In this document: piece after piece, positions 41,629 to 50,137 of the stretch
Numbering within the stretch: the stretch's first letter is position 1
Layout of the letters: every line of letters begins with the position of its first letter
Assembly (NCBI RefSeq): GCF_014648395.1
Contig: NZ_BMRA01000017.1
Span: forward strand, 1 to 64,000
Origin: Micromonospora fulviviridis
GTDB lineage: Bacteria > Actinomycetota > Actinomycetes > Mycobacteriales > Micromonosporaceae
Length of the DNA stretch: 64,000 bases
Direction of reading: 5' to 3'
Notes under the pieces: generated by a model
Told to the model about the DNA's origin: nothing
Databases searched by the model: none
Seen by the model: the letters and a program-made list of their open reading frames with translations, nothing else
Position numbers and translations under genes: made by a program

Positions 41629-42669
41629 TCAGAGGAAGAGCACGCACATGGCGTACGCGGCCGGCGCCGCGAGCGCGAAGCCGCCCAGGGGGCCCTGCAT
41701 GTGCCGGGCTACCCACATGGTCGGCGGCTCGCCGGCCATCAGCCGGCCCGCCTCGGCGTACCCGACGGCGAGGTCGGCCAGCACGGCGGTGCCCGCGGTG
41801 ACCAGGCCGACCAGCGCGGCGCTGGTCGGGGTGAAGCCGACCAGGTAGCTGCCGAGGACGGCGCTGGTCAGGGTGCCGAGCATGGCGCCGGCGACCACGC
41901 CGGCGGCGCCCCGGGGCACCTGCGGGGCGAGCCGGGGCCAGGGGGCCACCGCGTCGGTCAGCCGGGCCACCAGGAGGGCCACCCCGGTGGCGGTGAGGCA
42001 GACGGTGATGGCCTGGGTGCCCTTCGGGATCCGGCTGAGCACGATCAGCGTGGCGAACGCGACCACCCCCACCACGATCAGCAGGGTGCTGCCCAGCGAG
42101 TCGGTCACCCGGACCCGGTCCACGCGGCGGACGAGCTGGCCGAGCACGCCGAGCACGAAGCCGGCGGCGGCGGCGTAGCCGAGGGGGGCCAGGCCGGCGA
42201 TCTCCGACTGCACGGCCGCGGCGTCGGCGATCGCGGCCGCACCGGCGCTGACCAGGGCGACGACCAGCAGCGCGGGCGGACGCATGGCCATCGTCCAGGC
42301 CAGCACGAAGAGCAGCTGGACGCCGAAGATGATGAACGCGAAGGGCAGCCGGTGCCCCGGGCCGGCGGTCTGCGCGCCGAGCACCAGGCCCACGCCGAGC
42401 AGCGCGGCGAAGCCCGCGACGGTCAGCGCGAGCGGGCGGCGCACCGGGACCGGCGGCACCTCCTCCTCGGGCACCTCCTCGGGCTCGTCGTCCGGCCGGC
42501 GGCCGGGGCCGCCCTTGCGGAGCCGGCGGGGGCCCTTCCGCTCCCGCCCGCCCGCGTCTTCGTCGGCCGGCCCGGTGCGCGGGGCCGGCGGGTAGCCACG
42601 GGCGGGGCCGGAAGCCGCGTCGTCGGGCCACGGGTCACGGCCGGTGTCGGGCGAGGTGGAGGGAAACAC
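41629..42669 (-). CDS. Polytopic membrane protein of unknown function
   Basis: The 346-aa protein has an ~80-residue hydrophilic N terminus (Asp/Pro/Arg-rich, with PEEVPEEEVPPVPV) followed by about nine hydrophobic segments in pairs. No catalytic motif or family is recognised. It is divergent from glnR, and 82 bp of unremarkable sequence separates it from lmeA downstream. The start is GTG 42669. Confidence 0.75.
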   Translation of the reverse strand: MFPSTSPDTGRDPWPDDAASGPARGYPPAPRTGPADEDAGGRERKGPRRLRKGGPGRRPDDEPEEVPEEEVPPVPVRRPLALTVAGFAALLGVGLVLGAQTAGPGHRLPFAFIIFGVQLLFVLAWTMAMRPPALLVVALVSAGAAAIADAAAVQSEIAGLAPLGYAAAAGFVLGVLGQLVRRVDRVRVTDSLGSTLLIVVGVVAFATLIVLSRIPKGTQAITVCLTATGVALLVARLTDAVAPWPRLAPQVPRGAAGVVAGAMLGTLTSAVLGSYLVGFTPTSAALVGLVTAGTAVLADLAVGYAEAGRLMAGEPPTMWVARHMQGPLGGFALAAPAAYAMCVLFL

Positions 42670-42918
42670 GCCCCGATCGTGCCAGATCGGGCCGGCCCGG
42701 CGGAGTCACGGTTTCGGCAACGTTAAAACCCGCGCCGCGATCGGGGGCAGATCAGACAAACAGGAAAGGGCACAGAGGTGAAGGCCGGGCGATCGGTTAC
42801 GCTCAAGCCGTTACCCGCCCGTCAGCGACGCCGGGACCCACGCAAATTCTCAGCGCCACCTCTCGGGGCGGCCGCTGGTCGCGCGCGGCCGCAGAGCCGC
42901 CGGGACGGAGGTGATCGT

Positions 42919-43632
42919 GTGGAGCTCCTGCTGCTGGTGACCGCGCGCGCAGGTGAGCCATCGGCGGTGCTGCCGGCACTCGACCTGCTGCCGCACTCGG
43001 TCCGCACCGCGCCCCGCGACGTGCGCACGCTGGTCTCCGGCCCGACCCCGGACGCCGTCCTGGTGGACGCCCGCGCCGAGCTGAGCGAGGCCCGCGCGAC
43101 CTGCCGGATGCTGCACGCCACCGGGCTGGGCGTCCCGCTGGTCGCGGTCGTCACCGAGGCCGGGCTCATCGCGCTGAACGCCGACTGGGGCGTGGACGAC
43201 GTGATCCTGGCCGGTGCGGGCCCGGCGGAGGTGGAGGCCCGGCTGCGGCTCGCGGTCGGCCGGCTGAGCAACGCCACGGCGGGCGCCGGCGGCTCGATCC
43301 GGGCCGGCGAGCTGACCATCGACCCGGACACCTACGCGGCCAAGCTGAAGGGCCGCCCGCTCGACCTCACCTACAAGGAGTTCGAGCTGCTCAAGTTCCT
43401 CGCCCAGCACCCGGGCCGGGTCTTCACCCGGGACCAGCTGCTTCGCGAGGTCTGGGGCTACGACTACTTCGGCGGCACCCGCACGGTCGACGTGCACGTC
43501 CGGCGGCTGCGCGCCAAGCTCGGCTCCGAGTACGAGTCGATGATCGGCACGGTGCGCCAGGTGGGCTACAAGTTCGTGGTGCCGCCGTCGCGCTCGCTGC
43601 CGGAGTCGGAGCCCGCACCGCTGCCGGTCTGA
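42919..43632 (+). CDS. glnR: Orphan response regulator GlnR
   Basis: The 237-aa OmpR-type regulator is the global nitrogen activator of actinomycetes. The receiver domain is atypical: it starts LLLLVTARAGEPSAVLPALD, keeps an Asp at the phosphorylation position (AVLVDARAEL) but lacks the normal acidic pocket and has no partner kinase, as known for GlnR. The winged helix is complete (LTYKEFELLKFLAQHPGRVF, RQVGYKFVVP). GTG 42919 has GGAGG 7 nt upstream. An in-frame extension to 42778 is Arg/Pro-rich and unconserved. Confidence 0.93.
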   Translation: MELLLLVTARAGEPSAVLPALDLLPHSVRTAPRDVRTLVSGPTPDAVLVDARAELSEARATCRMLHATGLGVPLVAVVTEAGLIALNADWGVDDVILAGAGPAEVEARLRLAVGRLSNATAGAGGSIRAGELTIDPDTYAAKLKGRPLDLTYKEFELLKFLAQHPGRVFTRDQLLREVWGYDYFGGTRTVDVHVRRLRAKLGSEYESMIGTVRQVGYKFVVPPSRSLPESEPAPLPV

Positions 43633-43743
43633 CCGGGACCTCCGCACCGTCCCCGATCGGGGGCGGTTCCTCCGGTTCGCCCTTTTTGCCCACTCAGTCA
43701 GACCTACTCTGACTGCCGGATCTGCCGGGCGAAGGGGGCGACG

Positions 43744-43788
43744 GTGCGTGTGGTGAACACGGGGGCGACGAACGGTCGGGTCCGCTGA
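43744..43788 (+). CDS. Possible 14-codon upstream reading frame
   Basis: GTG 43744 is preceded by GAAGGGGG at good spacing and encodes MRVVNTGATNGRVR, with the stop overlapping the ATG of the deacetylase gene (TGATG). The deacetylase ATG itself has no ribosome site. This suggests translational coupling from a short frame. It could also be chance. Confidence 0.35.
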   Translation: MRVVNTGATNGRVR

Positions 43789-44657
43789 TGTCGGCCTCGA
43801 CGCTGCGCGCGGCCGGCATGGTGACGTTGGTGGTGGCCGCGCTGCTCGGCTCCGCGTACGCGCTCGGGCGCAGCCTGGTGCCCGACCACCCGCACCGCGA
43901 CACCGGCGTGGCCGCCAGCGTCCACGCCCCGCACTACGGCGACCAGCCACCCAGCACCGACTTCCCCGGCCCGCCGGCCGGCGGCTACGGCGGGCCGAGC
44001 CCGGACGCCAGCCCGAGCGCGCCGGCCGACGCCCGCCAGGCCGACGACAGCGAGGGCCCGTACGGCGCCCGGACCTCCACCGGCTCGGCCCGGATCGCCC
44101 TGACCTTCGACGACGGCCCCGATCCACACTGGACCCCGCAGGTGCTCGCCCTGCTGAAGGAGTACGGCGTGAAGGCCACCTTCTGCGTGGTCGGCGAGAA
44201 CGCGGAGAACCACCCGGACCTGGTGCGGTCGATCGTGGCCGACGGGCACACCATCTGCAACCACTCGTGGAATCACGACATCACGCTGGGCAAGCGGTCG
44301 CCGGACGCGATCCGGGACGACCTGCTGCGCACCAACGACGCGATCCGGGCGGCGGCGCCGGGCGCGCGGATCGAGTACTTCCGGCAGCCGGGCGGGGCGT
44401 GGACGTACCCCGTGGTGTCCACCTGCGAGGAACTGGGCATGACGCCGCTGCACTGGGCGGTGGACCCGACGGACTGGCAGGCGCCCGGCGCCGCCAGGAT
44501 CGAGACGGCGGTGCTGGCGCAGACCGGCCCGGGCTCGATCGTGCTGATGCACGACGCGGGCGGCGACCGCTCCGGCACGGTCGAGGCGTTGCAGCACCTG
44601 CTCCCCGAACTGCTGGACCGCTTCCAGCTGGAGGCGCTGCCCACCGGCACCACGTGA
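43788..44657 (+). CDS. Polysaccharide deacetylase (NodB domain, CE4)
   Basis: The 289-aa protein has an N-terminal membrane anchor (residues ~11-29), a Pro/Ser/Gly linker (~45-95), then the NodB domain. Motif 1 is TFDDGPD (catalytic Asp, metal Asp), motif 2 is HSWNH (metal His pair), motif 3 is RQPGGAWTY, and the final His motif is LMHDAGG. It acts outside the membrane on N-acetyl sugars, probably peptidoglycan. It has no good ribosome site of its own. Confidence 0.92.
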   Translation: MSASTLRAAGMVTLVVAALLGSAYALGRSLVPDHPHRDTGVAASVHAPHYGDQPPSTDFPGPPAGGYGGPSPDASPSAPADARQADDSEGPYGARTSTGSARIALTFDDGPDPHWTPQVLALLKEYGVKATFCVVGENAENHPDLVRSIVADGHTICNHSWNHDITLGKRSPDAIRDDLLRTNDAIRAAAPGARIEYFRQPGGAWTYPVVSTCEELGMTPLHWAVDPTDWQAPGAARIETAVLAQTGPGSIVLMHDAGGDRSGTVEALQHLLPELLDRFQLEALPTGTT

Positions 44658-44723
44658 CCACCGCCACCGTCCGGTGCCCGCGTCCGGCATGATCGGCGGC
44701 TCGCCGGCCGCTACGGTGGCGGA

Positions 44724-45650
44724 ATGAGCAGCACCGCGCCGACCGCCGACCGTGTCGCCCGCGCCGACCGACTGGCGCCGGTCGAGGTCGCCGAGGTGCT
44801 GGCGCTGGCCCGCACCGCCGGCGACGCGGACGGCGCGGACCCGCTCGACGAGCACGTGCTGCTCCGGATGCGCGACCCGCAGGCGCCGGCCGTGCACCTC
44901 ACCGCCCGGGCCACCGACAACACCCTGACGGGGTACGCCCACCTCGACACCACCGCCCCCGCCGACGGGATCGGGGTGGAGCTGGTGGTGCATCCGGCGT
45001 ACCGGCGACGCGGCACCGGACGGGCCCTCGCGCGGGGCGTGCTGGCCGCCGCGGCCGGACCGCTGCGGGCCTGGGCGCACGGCGACCACCCGTCGGCCGC
45101 CGCGCTCGCGGTCGACCTGGGTTTCACCCGCGCCCGGGTGCTGTGGCAGTTGCGCCGCCCGCTGACCGCCGCGCTGCCCGAGCCGACCCTGCCCGACGGG
45201 GTGCGGCTGCGCGCGTTCCGGCCCGGCCAGGACGACGACGCCTGGCTGGCGGTCAACAACGCGGCCTTCGCCCAGCACCCCGAGCAGGGCCGGTGGACCC
45301 AGGCCGACCTGCGCGTACGCCTCGCCGAGCCGTGGTTCGACCCGGAGGGCTTCCTGCTCGCCGAGGACACGGCCACCGGCCGCCTGCTCGGCTTCCACTG
45401 GACCAAGGTGCACGAGCGTCCGGGCTCGGCCCGGATCGGCGAGGTCTACGTGCTCGGCGTGGACCCGGGCGCGCACCGCGGCGGCCTCGGCCGGGCGCTC
45501 ACCACCGCCGGCCTGGCCTACCTGCGGGACCGGCGCGGGCTGGACCGGGCGATGCTCTACGTGGACGAGTCGAACATGGCCGCGGTGGCCCTCTACGAGC
45601 GGCTCGGCTTCGCCCGCTGGTCCGCCCACGTGAACTACCACCTCGGCTGA
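44724..45650 (+). CDS. mshD: Mycothiol synthase MshD
   Basis: MshD acetylates Cys-GlcN-Ins in the last step of mycothiol synthesis. The 308-aa protein has two GNAT modules: a degenerate N-terminal one with VELVVHPAYRRRGTGRALARG, and an active C-terminal one with EVYVLGVDPGAHRGGLGRAL and YVDESNMAAVALYERLGF. TACGGT ends 6 nt before the ATG, indicating a leaderless transcript. The position before the pst genes matches mshD-phoT in M. tuberculosis. Confidence 0.93.
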   Translation: MSSTAPTADRVARADRLAPVEVAEVLALARTAGDADGADPLDEHVLLRMRDPQAPAVHLTARATDNTLTGYAHLDTTAPADGIGVELVVHPAYRRRGTGRALARGVLAAAAGPLRAWAHGDHPSAAALAVDLGFTRARVLWQLRRPLTAALPEPTLPDGVRLRAFRPGQDDDAWLAVNNAAFAQHPEQGRWTQADLRVRLAEPWFDPEGFLLAEDTATGRLLGFHWTKVHERPGSARIGEVYVLGVDPGAHRGGLGRALTTAGLAYLRDRRGLDRAMLYVDESNMAAVALYERLGFARWSAHVNYHLG

Positions 45651-45819
45651 GGGACCACCCCACCTTCTCCGTCCCGCCCAGCGGTCACGGCCGCGTCACG
45701 CGGTGGACTCGGCCGGATAACAGGTGCCCGGAAAAATCGTATTATTAGCGATAGTGGGCCGCGAGTTCACGAAACGGACAACGGGCCCTCAGGCTATGGC
45801 CACCCGGCCGGCCGCGCCT

Positions 45820-45841
45820 GTTCATCTTCCGTTCACTTCCG
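45820..45841 (+). promoter_or_regulatory. PHO box upstream of pstS
   Basis: Two adjacent 11-bp units, GTTCATCTTCC (45820-45830) and GTTCACTTCCG (45831-45841), form a typical PhoP/RegX3 site, 108 bp before pstS. A further GTTCAC lies at 45765. The surrounding ~300-bp region (45651-45948) holds nothing else recognisable, apart from an AT-rich patch at about 45735-45755. Confidence 0.88.
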
Positions 45842-45948
45842 ACCGGCGAACCGTCTACCTGGCACTTCTACCTTTCGTGTCAGCCGGTCAGCGCCGGCAC
45901 CCGGGAGACCGGGCGACCTGACCAAAGACGTGAAGGGAAACCCCTCAG

Positions 45949-47052
45949 GTGAAGCTCCAGCGGCACGGCGCCATTGCCTGCCTCGCTCTTACCGCGGTGC
46001 TCGGTCTCAGCGCCTGCGGCTCGGACAACAACGAGTCGACCGGCACCTCCGCCTCCGGCTCGGCTGCTGCCGTGGACTGCGGCAAGGGCACGCTGAACGC
46101 GCAGGGTTCCTCCGCCCAGAAGAACGCCATGGCCGAGTGGATCAAGGCGTACCAGCAGAAGTGCGCCGGCACCACGATCAACTACGAGCCCACCGGCTCG
46201 GGCGCCGGCATCCAGGCCTTCATCGCCGGCACCGCCGACTTCGCCGGCTCCGACTCCGCGCTCAAGCCGGAGGAGCAGCCGCAGGCGGACGCCAAGTGCA
46301 GCGGCGGCCAGGCCCTCAACCTGCCGATGGTGATCGGCCCGGTCGCCGTCGTCTACAACGTCACCGGCGCGGACAACCTCCAGTTCACCCCGGCCACCCT
46401 GGCGAAGATCTTCGCCGGCAAGGTGACCAAGTGGGATGACCCGGCCATCAAGGCCGACAACCCGGACGCCAAGCTGCCGTCCACCGCGATCCAGGCGGTG
46501 CACCGCTCCGACGAGTCGGGCACCACCGACAACTTCACCAAGTACCTGTCCAAGACCGCCGAGTCCGACTGGACCTTCGGCAACGCCAAGGCCTGGAAGG
46601 CCCCGGGCGGCGTGGGCGCGGCCAAGTCCGACGGTGTGGCCAGCAAGGTCAAGAGCACCGACGGCACCATCAGCTACGTCGAGTGGTCGTACGCCGAGAA
46701 CGGCGGCCTCAAGAAGGCCAAGGTCAAGAACGGGGCGGGTGAGTTCACCGAGCTGACCGCCGAGTCGGCCGGCAAGACCATCGCCGGGGCCAAGTTCGAG
46801 GGCCAGGGCAACGACCTCAAGATGTCGATCGACTACAACACCAAGGAGGCCGGGGCGTACCCGATCGTCCTGGCGACCTACGAGATCGTCTGCAGCAAGG
46901 GCCTCGCGGCCGACAAGCTGCCGCTGGTCAAGGGCCTGCTGGGCCACGCCGCCAGCGCCGAGGGCCAGCAGGACCTGGTCGAGCTGGGCTACGCCCCGCT
47001 GCCCGAGACCGTCCGCGCCAAGGTCGAGACCGCGGTCAAGAGCCTCTCCTGA
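45949..47052 (+). CDS. pstS: Phosphate ABC transporter substrate-binding lipoprotein PstS
   Basis: The 367-aa lipoprotein has lipobox LSAC followed by a Ser/Gly/Thr linker. The phosphate site is visible as LNAQGSSAQKNAM, GSGAGIQAFIAGTADFAGSD, and HRSDESGTTDNFTKYL. It starts with GTG 45949 and GAAGGGA upstream. It is the first gene of pstSCAB, under the PHO box, and should be strongly induced by phosphate limitation. Confidence 0.97.
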   Translation: MKLQRHGAIACLALTAVLGLSACGSDNNESTGTSASGSAAAVDCGKGTLNAQGSSAQKNAMAEWIKAYQQKCAGTTINYEPTGSGAGIQAFIAGTADFAGSDSALKPEEQPQADAKCSGGQALNLPMVIGPVAVVYNVTGADNLQFTPATLAKIFAGKVTKWDDPAIKADNPDAKLPSTAIQAVHRSDESGTTDNFTKYLSKTAESDWTFGNAKAWKAPGGVGAAKSDGVASKVKSTDGTISYVEWSYAENGGLKKAKVKNGAGEFTELTAESAGKTIAGAKFEGQGNDLKMSIDYNTKEAGAYPIVLATYEIVCSKGLAADKLPLVKGLLGHAASAEGQQDLVELGYAPLPETVRAKVETAVKSLS

Positions 47053-47096
47053 CCCGCTGACCGAGACACCTCCCCTACCCCGAAGCGAGCGAGCAG

Positions 47097-48182
47097 ATGG
47101 GTGACACCCCTCACCGCTCGGCGCACGCCGGCACCGGCGGGACCCGCGTGGCCACGAGCCACGAGTGGCCCGCCGGTGCCTCGGCGCGTGTGGCCGAGCC
47201 CTCCGGTACCCCTGGCATGCCCGACAACGGTCTCGGTGGCGGCGGCGGGCTGCCCCGGGCCCGGGCCTTCGGCGCGGAACGCGCGTTCCGTGGCCTGACC
47301 CTGGCCGCCGGCACCACCGTCCTGGTGGTCATCGCGGCCATCGCGATCTTCCTGATCGCCAAGGCCGTGCCGGCCCTCCGGGCCAACAGCGAGTCCTTCT
47401 GGACCTTCGAGGGCTGGTTCCCGAACGACGACCCGCCGAAGTTCGGCATCGGCGCGCTCGCCTTCGGCACCGTGCTCACCGCGCTGCTCGCCCTGCTCAT
47501 GGCGGTGCCGGTGGCGCTGGGCATCGCCCTCTACCTGTCGCACTACGCCCCGCGCCGGCTGGGCAACGGCCTCGGCTTCCTGATCGACCTGCTGGCCGCC
47601 GTGCCCAGCGTGGTCTTCGGTCTCTGGGGCCGGGACTACTTCGCCCAGCCGGTCGCCGACCTGTCGGCCTGGCTGAACCGGTACTTCGGCTGGATCCCGA
47701 TCTTTGGCGACGGCCCGTACGGGAACTCGATCCTGCTCGGCTCGGTGGTGCTCGCGATCATGGTGCTGCCCATCGTCACCTCGCTCTCCCGCGAGGTGTT
47801 CCGGCAGACCCCGACCGCCAACGAGGAGGCCGCCCTCGCGCTGGGCGCCACCCGCTGGGAGATGGTCCGCACCGCCGTCCTGCCCTACGGCCGGCCGGGT
47901 GTGATCGCCGCCGTGATGCTGGGCCTGGGCCGGGCACTCGGCGAGACCATCGCCCTGGCGCTGACCCTCGGCTCCACGTACGCCATCTCGTTCAACATCC
48001 TCCAGAGCGGTGGCAACTCGATCGCCGCGAACATCGCGAACCGGTTCGCCGAGGCGAACGACACCGGCCGGGGCGCCCTGATCGCCTCCGGCCTGGTGCT
48101 CTTCGCGATCACGCTGATCGTCAACATCACCGCGCGGGCGATCATCTACCGCCGCCGCGAGTTCACGGAGTCAGCCGCATGA
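47097..48182 (+). CDS. pstC: Phosphate ABC transporter permease PstC
   Basis: The 361-aa inner-membrane protein has six main membrane segments after a ~65-residue Gly/Ala/Pro-rich cytoplasmic N terminus longer than in E. coli. The EAA loop reads ANEEAALALGATRWEMVRTA, and LGRALGETIAL is typical of PstC. It follows pstS by 44 bp and overlaps pstA by 4 nt. Confidence 0.96.
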   Translation: MGDTPHRSAHAGTGGTRVATSHEWPAGASARVAEPSGTPGMPDNGLGGGGGLPRARAFGAERAFRGLTLAAGTTVLVVIAAIAIFLIAKAVPALRANSESFWTFEGWFPNDDPPKFGIGALAFGTVLTALLALLMAVPVALGIALYLSHYAPRRLGNGLGFLIDLLAAVPSVVFGLWGRDYFAQPVADLSAWLNRYFGWIPIFGDGPYGNSILLGSVVLAIMVLPIVTSLSREVFRQTPTANEEAALALGATRWEMVRTAVLPYGRPGVIAAVMLGLGRALGETIALALTLGSTYAISFNILQSGGNSIAANIANRFAEANDTGRGALIASGLVLFAITLIVNITARAIIYRRREFTESAA

Positions 48183-49267
48183 CCGCCACCGTCACCTCCC
48201 ACCGCCCGCAGCCGCCGGCCCAGCCGGTCACGCTGCGGGCCCGGCGACTTCCGGCGTACGCCGCGCCCGTCATCGCCGTCGTGGCCCTGCTGGCCTCGGC
48301 CGGCGTCGTCTACGGCGCCGGCATCGGCGGCCCGGTCCTGGTCGTGGTCGTCGCTGCGCTGCTCTACCTGGCCGGCCTCTACGCCGCCGCCAACGCGGTG
48401 GAGGGCCGCCGGGCCGCCCGCAACCGGACCTGGAGCGCGCTCATCCACTCCGCCTTCGTGCTCGCGGTGCTGCCGCTGGCCTCGGTGGTCTGGACCCTGG
48501 TGAGCAAGGGCTCCGAGCGGCTGGACGGCAACTTCTTCGGCACCTCGATGAACAACATCGGGGCCCGGGACGCCAACGGCGGCGCGTACCACGCCATCGT
48601 CGGCACCCTGGAGCAGGTCGGCATCGCCACGCTGATCACCGTCCCGCTCGGCGTGCTCTGCGCGATCTACGTGGTCGAGTACGGCCGGGGCCGGTTCGCC
48701 TTCACCATCCGCTTCTTCGTGGACGTGATGACCGGCATCCCGTCGATCGTCACCGGCCTGTTCGTGCTGGCCTTCTGGGTGCTGGTCGTCTCGCCGTGGT
48801 TCAACGACGGCCGGCCGGGCTTCTCCGGCTTCGCCGCCGCGCTGGCGCTGAGCGTGCTCATGCTGCCGACCGTGGTCCGCTCCACCGAGGAGATGCTCCG
48901 CCTCGTCCCGGCCCCGCTGCGCGAGGGCGCGTACGCCCTCGGCGTGCCGAAGTGGAAGACCATCCTGCGGGTCGTGCTGCCGACCGCGCTGCCCGGCATC
49001 GTCACCGGCATCATGCTCGCCATCGCGCGGGCCGCCGGCGAGACCGCGCCGGTGCTGCTCGTGGCCGGCGGCGGCGCCGCGATCAACTTCAACCCGTTCG
49101 AGAACAACCAGTCGTCGCTGGCTCTCTTCGTCTACCAGCAGGCCGGCGAGGCCTCGAAGTACTCGCCGGCACGGGCGTGGACCGCGGCGCTGACGCTGGT
49201 CGCCCTCGTCCTCATCCTGACCGTCGCGGCGAAGTTGCTGGCCCGTCGCAACCGGCTCGGCCGATGA
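48179..49267 (+). CDS. pstA: Phosphate ABC transporter permease PstA
   Basis: The 362-aa permease has two extra N-terminal hydrophobic segments (residues ~25-70) before the six conserved ones. The EAA loop is LREGAYALGVPKWKTILRVV, and ARAAGETAPVLL is the PstA signature. ATGA overlap with pstC couples translation. Confidence 0.96.
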   Translation: MTATVTSHRPQPPAQPVTLRARRLPAYAAPVIAVVALLASAGVVYGAGIGGPVLVVVVAALLYLAGLYAAANAVEGRRAARNRTWSALIHSAFVLAVLPLASVVWTLVSKGSERLDGNFFGTSMNNIGARDANGGAYHAIVGTLEQVGIATLITVPLGVLCAIYVVEYGRGRFAFTIRFFVDVMTGIPSIVTGLFVLAFWVLVVSPWFNDGRPGFSGFAAALALSVLMLPTVVRSTEEMLRLVPAPLREGAYALGVPKWKTILRVVLPTALPGIVTGIMLAIARAAGETAPVLLVAGGGAAINFNPFENNQSSLALFVYQQAGEASKYSPARAWTAALTLVALVLILTVAAKLLARRNRLGR

Positions 49268-49287
49268 ACCCCGGAGGTACCACCACC

Positions 49288-50064
49288 ATGGCCAAGCGCA
49301 TCGAAGCCACCGACGTCACCGCCTACTACGGCGGGTTCAAGGCGATCGAGAACATCAGCCTGACCGTCGAACCAAAGACCGTCACCGCCCTGATCGGCCC
49401 GTCCGGCTGCGGCAAGTCCACCTTCCTGCGGTCGATCAACCGGATGCACGAGGTGCTCCCGGGTGCCCGGGTCGAGGGCAGCCTGACCATCGACAACCAG
49501 GACATCTACGACCGGGACGTGGACGTCACCGCGGTCCGCCGGATGATCGGCATGGTCTTCCAGCGGCCGAACCCGTTCCCCACCATGAGCATCTTCGAGA
49601 ACGTGGTGGCCGGCCTGCGGCTCAACGGCGTCCGGCGCAAGTCGATCCTGGAGGAGGCGGCCGAGAAGGCGCTCCGCTCGGCGAACCTGTGGGACGAGGT
49701 GAAGGACCGGCTCGGCAAGCCCGGCGCCGGCCTCTCCGGCGGTCAGCAGCAGCGGCTCTGCATCGCCCGGACCATCGCGGTCGAGCCGCAGGTGGTGCTC
49801 ATGGACGAGCCCTGCTCGGCGCTGGACCCGATCTCCACGCTGGCCATCGAGGACCTGATGTTCCAGCTCAAGGACAAGTTCACCATCATCATCGTCACGC
49901 ACAACATGCAGCAGGCCGCCCGGGTGTCGGACCGGACCGCCTTCTTCTCGATCGAGAAGACCGGCGACCCGGGCCGGCTCATCGAGTACGACAACACGCA
50001 GAAGATCTTCAGCAACCCGAGCCAGAAGAAGACCGAGGACTACATCACCGGCCGCTTCGGCTGA
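49288..50064 (+). CDS. pstB: Phosphate ABC transporter ATPase PstB
   Basis: The 258-aa ATPase has Walker A GPSGCGKST, Q-loop VFQRPNPFP, signature LSGGQQQRL, Walker B VVLMDEPCSALD and the H-loop THN. ATG 49288 has GGAGG upstream. phoU does not follow pstB here but sits next to senX3. Confidence 0.97.
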   Translation: MAKRIEATDVTAYYGGFKAIENISLTVEPKTVTALIGPSGCGKSTFLRSINRMHEVLPGARVEGSLTIDNQDIYDRDVDVTAVRRMIGMVFQRPNPFPTMSIFENVVAGLRLNGVRRKSILEEAAEKALRSANLWDEVKDRLGKPGAGLSGGQQQRLCIARTIAVEPQVVLMDEPCSALDPISTLAIEDLMFQLKDKFTIIIVTHNMQQAARVSDRTAFFSIEKTGDPGRLIEYDNTQKIFSNPSQKKTEDYITGRFG

Positions 50065-50083
50065 GCCGCTGGTCCCGGTCCGC

Positions 50084-50115
50084 GAGGGCCCCGGTCGATC
50101 CCGACCGGGGCCCTC
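50084..50115 (+). terminator. Terminator of the pst operon
   Basis: A perfect 14-bp stem (GAGGGCCCCGGTCG, 50084-50097 with 50102-50115) closes an ATCC loop, 20 bp after pstB. It also lies before the end of the convergent epoxide hydrolase gene. Confidence 0.92.
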
Positions 50116-50137
50116 GGCGTGTCCGCGTCCGGCCGCC

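Noticed and set aside
42778..42918. In-frame N-terminal extension of GlnR
   Set aside because: It is Arg/Pro-rich with no resemblance to GlnR beginnings. GTG 42919 has a well-spaced GGAGG and aligns with known GlnR starts.
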